In this document: positions 11,664-21,712 of the stretch, piece by piece
Numbering within the stretch: position 1 is the first letter of the stretch
How the letters are laid out: each line of letters starts with the position of its first letter
Assembly: GCA_014529385.2 (NCBI GenBank)
Contig: CM043943.1
Coordinates: 157,206,747-157,270,746 of the forward strand
Direction of reading: 5' to 3'
Source of the DNA: Adiantum capillus-veneris
Taxonomy: Eukaryota; Streptophyta; Polypodiopsida; Polypodiales; Pteridaceae
DNA length: 64,000 nucleotides
Notes under the pieces: generated by a model
Database searches by the model: none
What the model was told of the DNA's origin: nothing
The model's input: the letters and a program-made list of their open reading frames with translations, nothing else
Made by a program: the position numbers and the translations under genes

Positions 11664-14600
11664 TGTGAGATCCCCACTCGCCAATACCAAGATCGGGATG
11701 GGATCCTTGACAGGTCTCTAGGTCTGATAAAAATCAGAGTCTCTAAACGAGAAAAATCCAAGGAATAGACCTTTATCATTGACAATGGCTTGGGTCTATA
11801 GCCTTAGAAGAAGACCTAGTCCTGTCTCGCAGCGGATACGGGACAACGTATTAAAAGTCCAAAAAAACTATTTCGGCCCTATAACTGCCACAATTGGGCT
11901 AAGGTATCCTCAACCAACGCTTTTTTCCCCCTAATAGATGTGAGGGCACAGCCACTGGTGGACTCCTCTCCAAGTGAAGAAGTTTTCTAAATGTTTTAGT
12001 GCGTAGGGATAGATAGTTACCTGACTAATCAGGTCCACCCATCCATAATTGACAACCTTAGTCAATCCCCACTTACCACCCCACACTCACACGTGATTCT
12101 TTTGTTATTTAATTACTATCACGTTCTTATCACAATTAAACTAATGATTTTCTTTTATCCTTCCTAACAAAATTTTATTAAAACAACCCTTGAAAACAGT
12201 ATTGAAAACATTCTTTTAGCAAACAAACATCTTTAAACTTAAGACAGGGTACTGTCAATCAAAACATTATCCATAATAACCATGACCAGTACTCTTCTTG
12301 TCTCAAGACCACCTAAGGGTGAAAAAACGGCACCCATTCCTTATTCACAATCCAGAGTGGATAAACCCCCACCCAAGGTTTCGGGTGCCCATACACCAAA
12401 TCAGTTGTCCATACAAGCGGGCGGCTCCCCTAGGATAAAAAAACGGTATTCTAACTTATGTAGAAACATCAAGACATAACACGGAGTAGAAACTCAATGT
12501 TCATGGAGGTAACTGACTTATCCGTGGCTAGAAAGACAATCATTATCATCAATTTATACTAAGGAGTCGGAGGTGTCTTGAGACAAGCTATCTTAAGGAT
12601 GATCAATCATATCTTTCCTAATTCAACCAGTTTTAATCCAAACAATTCTTTCCTACATTATAAATAAATGCACGTTGGAAGTTACCTTCCGTTTTCAGCC
12701 AATTTATCCTTCTTAACTTTACGTATGCAATGCTAACTTAAAAATGAACTTTAAAAGATTTTAAGTGAACAAAATAGAAATCCACCTGGGCCTACTCGTC
12801 CATGTGCTGTTGAGCAGGAGCCCGTAGACTTTCCTTTGTCGGCCTATGGCTAGGCCCAGCCTCATGGTCATTAGTGACTTTATTTCTTTTGTTGCTAACA
12901 TCCTCTTCCTTGGTAAGAGGATTTCCCCTGGTTCTCTTTGGAGCCATGTCGACCGCCGTTTATAAAAAGACTTAATCCATTAGAAGTTTAATTGAATAAT
13001 CTTTTTTTTCCTTTTTTACCCAAAAATAAGGATTTTGGAGTAAGTAGGTATCTTTAATAGTCAATTTGATTAGATATTCCTCCTATAACTTATTTATGCT
13101 ATAAGTAATTTCCCATAATGACCATTTATTTTGGGAAGCCCTTTAACTAGGTTTATCCTTAGTCTATATTCCATTTTAGCCTTAGTAAAATATAAATTTC
13201 TATCGGCTAATGGATTACTCATCCTAAATTGTAATTGAATATGTTCTATCTTTAGGAATTTTCATAAATTTGGTTTATAACCTTTCCCTCCTATACTTAT
13301 GGTCTAATTTAGGTAGAATTTTATTGATAGTAATTTGTTATACCAACCATTTATGTTGAGGTAATTTTTTCACCCTTAAATAGTGATTTTGGACCTCAGG
13401 TATTTATTTGGTAATTAGATAAATTCATTTCCTAATTTCCTTTCTCTATTTTATACGCAAAATCGGTTACTTTTATTAAAGATAAATACCTAAACTATTT
13501 ATTTGAGGTTGGGGTATTTATCACATATTCCTCAAGGTGTATTCCACCTTTGATATTTATATCAAAGGTTTTTGGATTAATTTACTGTATTCTTTCTTTT
13601 ATTTTCTCCTAAAAATAATGTAATTTTACTGAGATAATTAGGTAACTAATTATCTATGATTAAAATAATTATTATCCCGGGTTTACTAGCATGTAATATA
13701 TCTCTGATAAATAACTCAATGCATTTCGAATCAATTTGCTAATTTCTCTTTTTTATTTTTTAATAAAAATAGAGTAATTCTGCTAAAGTAATTAGGTAAA
13801 TTAATTATCTGAAATTAACATAATTATCACCGGTTTCATGACATGCAATTAACCTTTGATAAATAACTCAAAGAATTTTGAGTCAGTTTACTAATTTCTC
13901 CCTTTTAATTTGTCCTAAAAACAGAGTAATTCTGCTAAAGTAATTAGTTAAATTAATTATCTGAAGTTAATATAATTATCATGGATTTCATAACATGTAA
14001 TTAACCTCTGATAAATAACTCAAAGCATTTTGAATCAGTTTACTAATTTTCCCGTTTTAATTTATCCTAAAAATAGAGTAATTCTGCTAAAGTAATTAGG
14101 TAGATTATTTATCTGAGGTTAACATAACTGTCACGGATTTTCTTACATGTAGTTAACATCTGATAAATAACTCAAAGTATTTTGAATGAATTTAGTAATT
14201 TTCTCTTTTTAATTTGTCCTAAGAACAAAGTAATTCTGCTAAAGTAATTAGTTAAATTAATTTTCTGAGGTTATCATAATTATCATAGGTTTCTTACCAT
14301 GTAATTAATCTTTGATAAATAACTCAAGGCATTTTGAATCAATTTACTAATTTCTCCCTTTTAATCTTTACTAGAAACATAGTAATTTTGATAAAGTAAA
14401 CAGGTAAATTAATTATCTAAAGTCAACATAATTATAGTGGATTTCCTAACATGTAATTAACCTCTGATAAATAACTCAAATCATTTTAAATTAATTCACT
14501 AATTTCCTCCTTTTAATTTGTCCTAAAAACAGAGCAATTCTTCTAAAGTAATTAGTTAAGTCATTTATCTAAGATTAAAATAATTATCATAGGCTCCCTA

Positions 14601-15771
14601 GCATGTAATTAACCTGTGATAAATAGCCAAAAGCATTTTGATTCAGTTTGCTAATTTTCCCATTTTAATTTATCCTAAAAAGAGAGTAATTCTGCTAAAC
14701 TAAGTAAGTAAATTAATTATCTGAGGTTAACATAATTATCATGGGTTTCCTAATATGTAATTAACCTTTGATAAATAGCTCAAAGCATTTTAAATCAACT
14801 TGATTATTTTTCCCTTTATTTTTCTCTAAAAAACAGTGTAATTTTGCTAAATTAATTATGAAAATTACTCAAAAAATTATAAGATAATTTTCCTAGCTTA
14901 ATGGCAGTCTAATGAAGCTCTAATAATTATCTCGATATAATATAAACTTAATTAATACAATTCCCATTAATTTATGCTTAATATGGACAATTTCAGCCCT
15001 AATATGATATAATAATTAATTAGCTTAATATCCCTAACCTTAATTACAACAATCAGCAGAGAATTTGAGAGAGGATTTTTTAGTATACATAGGATTAATC
15101 TTTAATTTATTAAGAAAATAGGTTAATTTAGCTTTGCTAATTAAGAAGGATTAAGCTAATTACCGTTTAATTTAACCAACTAGAGCTTAATCTCTAGTGA
15201 TTTCTGCGTAGCGGTCTCTCTAGATGAGAGAGTGTGCCAAGGCTTCGAGTCTGTCTGAAATTGAGAAGCAAGGGTCATATTTATAGGTTTCTGGGCACTC
15301 ACAGGCTGAAAAATGACAATAACTTGCATCCCAAGCAGCCCTACAGGTCAAAAAACTCCCCCTACTGCTAAATCTAGTCTGGGAGAGTTCATCATTACCC
15401 CAAACAGCCTCCCTTCAGCTTACAGAATCTATTTTTACTATTTTTATTGATTTTTAATGATGAAAATTGGAAATATCATTAATTTCTAGAACCTTAGGAT
15501 AAGAAAGTCTTTGTTAATAATAATTACTGAAACCATCCAATTTTCCTTAACTAATTAAATTCATAGTGTGACCTTTTAGAGCCCGTAACTTTTCCAGATT
15601 TTATCGGAATTCTATTTTGAAAATTTCTAGCCCGAGGTTTGTTGTGCTTAAGATAACAAAAATACTAATATTTGCCACGGTCGGACAATTCTACATTGCT
15701 TTTTCAATAATCATATCAGTTTTATTAAGCTTTATACAATCTTTAAGGTTTCAGAAACTGGAAACCGTACA
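11664..15771 (-). repeat. LARD LTR, right copy (5' LTR of the minus-strand element)
   Basis: The repeat is 4,108 bp and is homologous along its length to 5891-10073. It differs by many substitutions and by indels, for example an extra TTAAGAAAATAGGTTAATTT stretch near 15105. Promoter activity would be expected in this copy when read on the minus strand, but I cannot point to a definite TATA box in the AT-rich sequence. Confidence 0.85.
13600..14880. repeat. ~135-150 bp tandem array inside the right LARD LTR
   Basis: This is the counterpart of the array at 7790-9170, with the same landmarks (TGATAAATAACTCAAAG, GTAATTCTGCTAAAGTAATT). Unit boundaries and substitutions are not identical between the two LTRs, so the arrays have drifted since insertion. 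Confidence 0.7.
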
Positions 15772-17886
15772 GTAATTGGAGACCCTGTTGTGCATACTTG
15801 TATTTTGGAAGTGAAGGATAGAAAGAACAACAGTAAACCATGAGGACAAAAAGATATATTTTGACCAAGAGGAAAAGCATGGACTTGCCCACTTAGGGGT
15901 TTTGTCATTGTGTAACTTCAAGTATCATGGATGCACAATCATCACTATCATCATCATCATATGGCATGCTATTATATATGTTCTCATATACTTCAACAGA
16001 TAACTTGAACTAATTAGGGACTCCAACAATAGGCTCCATCGGGAAACGTATGGCCCTTACAAGATGTGAGTAGATCATGACTACAGGTGTCTGATCTAGT
16101 AAGCTATATGTATCAACTTTTCGTTCGACTTGGCCATAGTAGAAGCCTTCAACAACCTTCCCGCCTCTAACAATCTTGTTATGCCACATATCCTTTGTGA
16201 TCTCACCGTCTTGTACAACTCCTTCGTGCATTTGATAAGGTAGAAGTCCTCTTTAGTCTCGACTGCTTTGACTGCAAAGTTATCCCCAATGGACAGCATT
16301 TCACATAACATTTCAAGGCTTCCTTCACACAATGGCAGGTTAGAAACTTGGCTCATCGACACAAAATCTGAATATCCTCTTCATCGTACCTTCCTGTATT
16401 TACGGACTCCGGGAGTGATTTGATGGAAACATATTTCCATTCTTCTATGTGTAGTCTATTTTTGCATCTTCTCCATAGCCCACTCATACATGGATCACAG
16501 AAGCATGAAAGGGTTCGAAAGCGCACAGTGCACGGGTTGTCCTTTGAATACCCATCAGCACAATGAAATGAGCGGGAGCCCACAATGCACTCACAGTCCC
16601 ATCGAAGATCGCGTTGCACATCATCCATGCCAATAAGCCAGAAGACTCTCTGCGTAGTACACCTATGAGACTGATCTCCTGGCTGAAATGTTGCGTTCAA
16701 AAAGTTCACCATATCAGCCGCACACTTCATAGGCCAGCCATCTGGTTTCCTCATGTGTCAAGGTTCTCTTGATGACTGTCTTAGCTCCATCATGCTCTCC
16801 TTTTCCATGCTCGGATGCTAAGAAGTTATGCTTCATGTGCAAGCCTATCTTCTGATAATACCTGGCCACAAAATAGTAAGGTCTACAAGCTTTGAATTGT
16901 AAAGCCGCACCATCTGACCACACCCAATGGTGCTGCAAACAATGTCCTTGCTATTTCAGCCACCTGTCATGAAGCAAGAGACAATGTTATACAAACAATG
17001 TATCATGCTTCTTGTCATCGGATATGTAAAAGTGCAGCGTCTTTTGAACACCACCTGTGCTGCATTTCTTACATAAGTGATGTGCATAAGTATTGTGACT
17101 TGGGTAGACCACCAATGCATTGACTGAATCTCATTCTGAATTTTAAAAGAATAATTCTCTGCAAAGTCAATAATTGATACAACGACATTGCTAGGAAACT
17201 TGAGCAAACAATCCTTGAATTGTTGGGCTTGCCAACGAAAGACAAAGTTGTGCTTGATGAAGCCTGTGAGGTGGGCTGAAAATAGGCTAAGAAAAGAAGC
17301 ACTTTTCATCCGTCACACAATCAAGTCCTTTCTCTTCTTCTCACTCCCACCAGCATCAAGTTGTCATGTTCCAACATCCATGAAGACCTTCACAAACACC
17401 TCCTTGCTATCCTCTGCTATCTCATCTGGACAAAATGTCAACTTCCGTACACCACATTGGGAGAAGTCCCCCATTAATCATTTCTTGGCATGGTATTCAC
17501 TATCTCTTGGCCTTGGGCACATGATGGATTCCCACATACTAGTGATGTGCTGACATACTACCTGGTTTGCAAAACACTCTCCTATATCATCACTTCTATA
17601 GCACATGGAGAAATTGCAAAGGTGACCTTTCCCATGATGCCCAAACTTGTTTTGTTGCATCTAATTAAAAGCCTCTGTGAAATAGAGTATCTGCACATGG
17701 GATAGACAGCAGCAGGTATACCACTCTTTCAACTTCCGAACAAAGTACGGCTTTAATGTCTCAAAGCATCTAAGAGACACGACCACTGTAGGGTGAGTCC
17801 TCTTGAATCTTTGGTATAGCTCTACCTATGGAACCAATACAATAAGAGTTAGAAAATTCCAACTTCATGCAAATGGTAAAATGCCA

Positions 17887-18440
17887 CTAATGTGCAGTAG
17901 TACCAAAATTGATTGTATACAGTACCAAAGAATGTATTGTAGAACCAAAATTGGTTTTAAACATTACCAAAGATAATAATGTACCAAAATTGGATGTACA
18001 CACTACCAAAGCTTGTACTGTAGTACCAAAATAGGTTGTAAACAGTACCAAAGATAGTACTGTAGAATCAAAATTGGATGTAGAGAGTACCAAAGATTGT
18101 ACTCTAGAACCCAAATTGGTTGTAAACAGTATCAAAGATAGTAATGTGCCAAAATTGGATGTACACACTACCAAAGATTGTACTGTAGAACCAAAATTGG
18201 ATGTAAAAAGTACCAAGATTGTACTGTAGAACCAAAATTGAATGTAAACAGTACCAAAGCTAGTATTGTAGAACCAAAATTGGATGTTAACAATACCAAT
18301 TTTAGTAATGTAGAACCAAAATTGGATGTAAACAGTACCAAATATTGTATTGTAGAACCAAAATTGGTTGTAAACAGTACCAAAGATAGTACTGTAGAAC
18401 CCAAATTGGTTGTAAGCAGTACCAAAAGTTGTACTATCTA
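17887..18440. repeat. 42-bp tandem array in the transposase intron
   Basis: Units of GTAGAACCAAAATTGGATGT followed by AAACAGTACCAAAGATAGTA repeat with small changes. From about 18185 to 18430 the period is 42 bp, a multiple of three. Both strands therefore stay open and read as 14-residue repeats (VEPKLDVNSTK on plus, LVLFTTNFGST on minus). I treat these as repeat artefacts. A looser version of the unit extends to 17887. The sequence is related to the GGTACT arrays at 1735-5560. Confidence 0.8.
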
Positions 18441-18529
18441 TCTACTTTTGACTCATTTTAGAATTTTTTGCAGAACAGTACCCATATGGAAACTTTGCAA
18501 ATGCTTTGGTGATAAACAAGAATGTTTTG

Positions 18530-18995
18530 GTACTATATAGGGAATAGTTTTGGTACTGCACAAAGAATTTGGTACTACACAAGTAGGCTTTGGTAAAATA
18601 GAGTGAGGCTTTTGGTACTAAAGATTGAGGCTTTGGTGCCTGTAGGGACGGAAAAGGCACTATACAGAGGCTTTGGTACTGTACATATAAGATTTGGAAT
18701 CACTAGTATACAGTAGACTACCAAATTTGGTACTGCACAGGGGCTTTGGTTCTTTACAGGATAGCTTTGGAACTACATAGGAGTGCATTGGTATTGTATA
18801 TAACCTTTGTAAGGTACTGTATACCACCACTACCATATAGCAAACTACCAAATTTGGTAATGCACAAGGGCTTTGGTTCTATAAAGGATAGCTCTGGAAC
18901 CACCCAGGAATGCACTGGTTCTGTATACAACCTTTGTAAGGTACTGTATACCACCACTTCCATATAGCATACCACCAAATTTGGTACTGTCTTGA
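18530..18995. repeat. GGCTTTGGTACT repeats and a ~126-bp tandem duplication
   Basis: Short GGCTTTGGTACT units run from 18530 to about 18720. From about 18717 two ~126-bp copies follow in tandem. Each carries CTACCAAATTTGGTA, a GGGCTTTGGTTCT block, GGAATGCACTGG-like sequence, AACCTTTGTAAGGTACTGTA and TACCACCACT. A third copy begins near 18965. The block joins the 42-bp array and lies in the same transposase intron. Confidence 0.7.
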
Positions 18996-19862
18996 CCAAA
19001 TCAACCTTAAGAATCACCAAATGAATTACAATTGCTAAGATTTGCTGGTACCTGAGAGTCATCGAGTAGATGCACAGGATGTTTGACAACACTATTCCTT
19101 CCAATTCTCTTCTTACATATGTCCTTCTTGTTTGGTGAAACTCTGGTTTCTGATGTCCAAAAGGCATACATTAAATCTCTTGTTTCATTAGTGAAAATGG
19201 TTCCTTGTGGAAATTGTCTCTCACAAGCACTCAATGGCAACACTTCATCCTCATCTTTATTCTCCAGCCTTGAAGTTGCAGCAGCTATATTCCTTCTATG
19301 GACACCCAGGACACTAGAAATTTTGGATTGGTTTACTGAGGCTACACTTGTACTATTGTTCAAGATCATCGTCAGAGAGATTCTCTTACCAAAAAGCTCA
19401 CTTGCTGAGTGCGGGACCTTAATTTGAGCCAAAGTGTTGCGCACACCCGATAGAACGGTGTCTTCGACGTTGTTGAAATTTGATTTTTGTAGCTCGTAAA
19501 ATGTCTGGTGGTCCAATAGTTGCTGAAATATTTCCTTTTGCTCATTCCTTGACAGCCCAAGTGTTTGCTTGCACCAACATCGTGCCACCACTACAAAAAT
19601 GTTCTTCCTTGACCTGGCTTTCGGTAATCCAAGTGCAAAAAAAGGATGTCGTTCTTTCCTTCTCTGTTCGCGTTTCTTTGCAGCCCAATAATCACGAAGA
19701 AAATCTTGATTAGTGACACGTGTCTCAATGGAACTGACAATAGGATGGTTTTGTATCTGTTCATCCATGCGTGATTCTTCCTCATCCAGCTCATCGAAAG
19801 AGAGTAGCTGTGAGTCACCCGAGCGGTAAACTCTTGTAGTATTGTCTATTGGCAAGGAGCAT

Positions 19863-19903
<41 letters not shown>

Positions 19904-20026
19904 TGTAGCAATGGTCACTAAACATCAATTAAACCAGGGTTTTGTGTGCATCTTTCTAGTGCAGAGAGTGAGAGAGAAAGAGAGAAAGAGATATAGTGGT
20001 TGGTCAACCAAGGCTCATCTTGCTGG

Positions 20027-20101
<75 letters not shown>

Positions 20102-20166
20102 CGAGAGAGCAGCCCAAGCTGGCTGGCTATGGAGCATGGAAGGTGTACGGGAGCAACACAACCGTG

Positions 20167-20231
<65 letters not shown>

Positions 20232-20232
20232 G
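19863..20232. repeat. (CA)n and two (GA)n microsatellites
   Basis: A CA tract of about 38 bases sits at 19864-19902, next to the N-terminal transposase exon. A (GA)n tract runs from about 20029 to 20098 and a second from about 20168 to 20229. Open frames reading RERERE or SLSLSL on either strand are products of these tracts. Confidence 0.95.
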
Positions 20233-20290
20233 ATGTCGTGAAAGCCAATAACCATAATGTGGGTCCAATCCTCTCCCCCCACTTCCTCTC

Positions 20291-20758
20291 TTGGAGTGGC
20301 CCCTCCAAATAGTGAAACGTCTAAAAACAAAGAAATATATGGCCCCTCTCCATTTCCAATTAAAAGGTCCAATTTATACACAAATGAACCACCAAGCCTA
20401 TGTTGTGTCAAGGACAGTCCTTTTTGTACCACCATTGCATGCTTTCAGCCATGTAGACAAGTTTTGGGATTTACATCTCCAAGCTACAGTCTTTCAAAGG
20501 ATAGACCTGGTCAAACAAAAACAACAATTTTGTGCGGGATTACCTGAAGAAATGGCCAAGTATGTCAACTCACAACGGCCTAGCACTATCACCGAAGTCA
20601 TCCACCACACTATGGTTGCTTCAAGGATCAATTTCCAACAATTGGCGAGAAGAAATTTCAAGTCCATGGAAAACAAGGATCAAAATAAAGCTAAAGGGAA
20701 GAGCAATGCTCAAAACTCTTCCCAAGGTAACACCAACACCAACAACAACAAGGCCAAG
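20291..20758 (+). pseudogene. Chromovirus gag, N-terminally truncated part
   Basis: The frame encodes the end of a Retrotrans_gag domain, with QKQQFCAGLPEEMAKYVNSQ and ITEVIHHTMVASRINFQQLA, followed by an Asn/Lys-rich linker (NTNTNNNKAK). The gag N-terminus is missing; before about 20290 the sequence is a microsatellite region. The reading frame is cut exactly at the CCAAG target duplication of the inserted element and resumes at 36854. Confidence 0.75.
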
Positions 20759-21694
20759 TGTTTGGAGGTGATAACAACATACAAGTGCCCACCTAGCCAA
20801 GGCGCCTGTTGGGTCAGCCGGCCAAAGTTTTGATGTGGTCACATTTTTTTTCCGATGTTTAATACATCAAGCCCTGTAAAAGCCTAATGTCAATCGTCTA
20901 TGTCAAGTCTAAGTCAAAGATGTAATTTTTCCAATGATGTATGTAAAGGTCCATGAGAAGTTGGCCGCCGGCCACTTTAGAAAGCCCTAGGTATATAATA
21001 CACTAAGGTTAGTGGGAAAGGGGAGATATTTTTTGAAGATAAGTGACTATTGCGTTACGTACAGAGAGCTACCTCTTTGCTCCAACTTGTAATCATCGCT
21101 TCTGTGGCTATGGTAATCCAAATTCAGTTTTGTTTCTTGCATTCTGTTCCTCTTACTCTGCTCTTTCATTCAAGTGTAAGCATTCAAGATTCGGTGAAGG
21201 TTTCAAACGCATCCGTTTAGGCCTTAAATCGATGTTTTGAGTGTTTATATGCGTATTTTATGTTGTTTTGACCCTAGGAGAGGCTTTAGGGACCTAAAAA
21301 CGACCCTTCAGGGTCATCCGTTTACTGTTTTTGCGTACTTTGGGACGAACTATCGCGATCCATGTACCTCCCCAGAATGCTGTGACAGTGACAGGATATG
21401 TTTCTGATAGTCCCCTGTAGCTTCCCTTCAAGTTTCGTGCGATTCCGATATGATTTTCATGGTGAACGGGCGTGATGGCTATAGAGTTGTGTAGAAGGAC
21501 ATAGGCAGATTACTTGGCTTTAGTGCGATTGATTTGCTTGTAGAGTTAGTAGTTGCATCTCTTCGAGTTCACTTCATTAGGATTGACACCCTAGTGAGTT
21601 TCCATGCCTCATTCGAGTTGCTTCCCTGGTATTGATATTTATGTTGTTGCATGAAGGCTATGCTATGGACGTCCGTCGCGGCGACCCACAAACA
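20759..21694 (+). repeat. 5' LTR of the Tat/Athila-like element
   Basis: The LTR is 936 bp, starts TGTTTGGAGGTGATAAC and ends CACAAACA. The other LTR, once the copia insertion is removed, is about 937 bp and nearly identical by eye. A short palindromic block TATCGCGATC near 21351-21360 resembles the leader palindromes. Confidence 0.9.
20990..21001 (+). promoter_or_regulatory. Putative TATA box in the 5' LTR
   Basis: AGGTATATAATACAC lies about 235 bases into the LTR and is repeated in the 3' LTR near 31097. Its position fits a U3 promoter driving transcription from about 30 bases downstream. Confidence 0.55.
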
Positions 21695-21712
21695 TTGGCG
21701 CCGCTGTCGGCT
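21695..21712 (+). other. Primer-binding site of the Tat/Athila-like element
   Basis: TTGGCGCCGCTGTCGGC begins one base after the LTR end. The TGGCGCCG core is the hallmark of Athila/Tat-type primer sites. The exact tRNA would need matching against a tRNA set. Confidence 0.75.

Larger units (their letters stand above)
5891..15771 (-). mobile_element. LARD-like non-autonomous LTR retrotransposon with 4.1-4.2 kb LTRs
   Basis: Two long direct repeats (5891-10073 and 11664-15771) both start TGTGAGATCC and end with CA on the plus strand, enclosing only 1,590 bp. The orientation is minus. Reading the minus strand, the LTR at 11664-15771 is followed after AG by TTGTATCAGAGCC, a primer site for initiator Met tRNA. 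The other LTR is preceded by a purine-rich AAGTTGGGGTGAT. Flanking bases are ATAAT before and GTAAT after, consistent with a 5-bp target duplication carrying one change. No reverse transcriptase, integrase or protease frame is visible, so mobilisation would need proteins from another element. The LTRs differ by many substitutions and small indels, so insertion is not recent. Confidence 0.85.
16010..19850 (-). pseudogene. DDE-like transposase of an unnamed family, decayed
   Basis: The minus strand encodes a long protein in order. The N-terminal exon (about 19850-19051) includes LSRNEQKEIFQQLLDHQTFY and VLGVHRRNIAAATSRL, a helix-turn-helix-like region, and ends at a donor CTCAG/GTACC. After a repeat-filled intron comes VELYQRFKRTHPTVVVSL with a Cys-rich part (WYTCCCLSHVQ). 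Then come WQAQQFKDCL with IIDFAENYSFKIQNEIQS (about 17185-17135), ISDDKKHDTLFV (17025-16990), WSDGAALQFK (about 16918-16889) and ASEHGKGEHDGAKTVIKR (about 16820-16768). The acidic residues in DFAENY, SDD/SDG and the HGK..DG block look like RNase-H-fold catalytic positions. I remember similar motif strings in uncharacterised invertebrate proteins. In-frame TAG, TGA and TAA codons and at least one frameshift show the copy is dead. Confidence 0.65.

Noticed and set aside
17887-18540. Open frames with VEPKLDVNSTK or LVLFTTNFGST repeats
   Set aside because: A 42-bp tandem repeat keeps every frame open on both strands, so openness is not evidence of coding.
19996-20312. Open frames of 77-156 codons reading RERERE or SLSLSL
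   Set aside because: They are translations of (GA)n and (CT)n microsatellites; the same applies at 42894 and 63578-63999.
21043-21240. Frame of 65 codons repeated at 31149-31346
   Set aside because: It lies within the two LTRs of the Tat/Athila-like element; the duplication is explained by the LTR pair.
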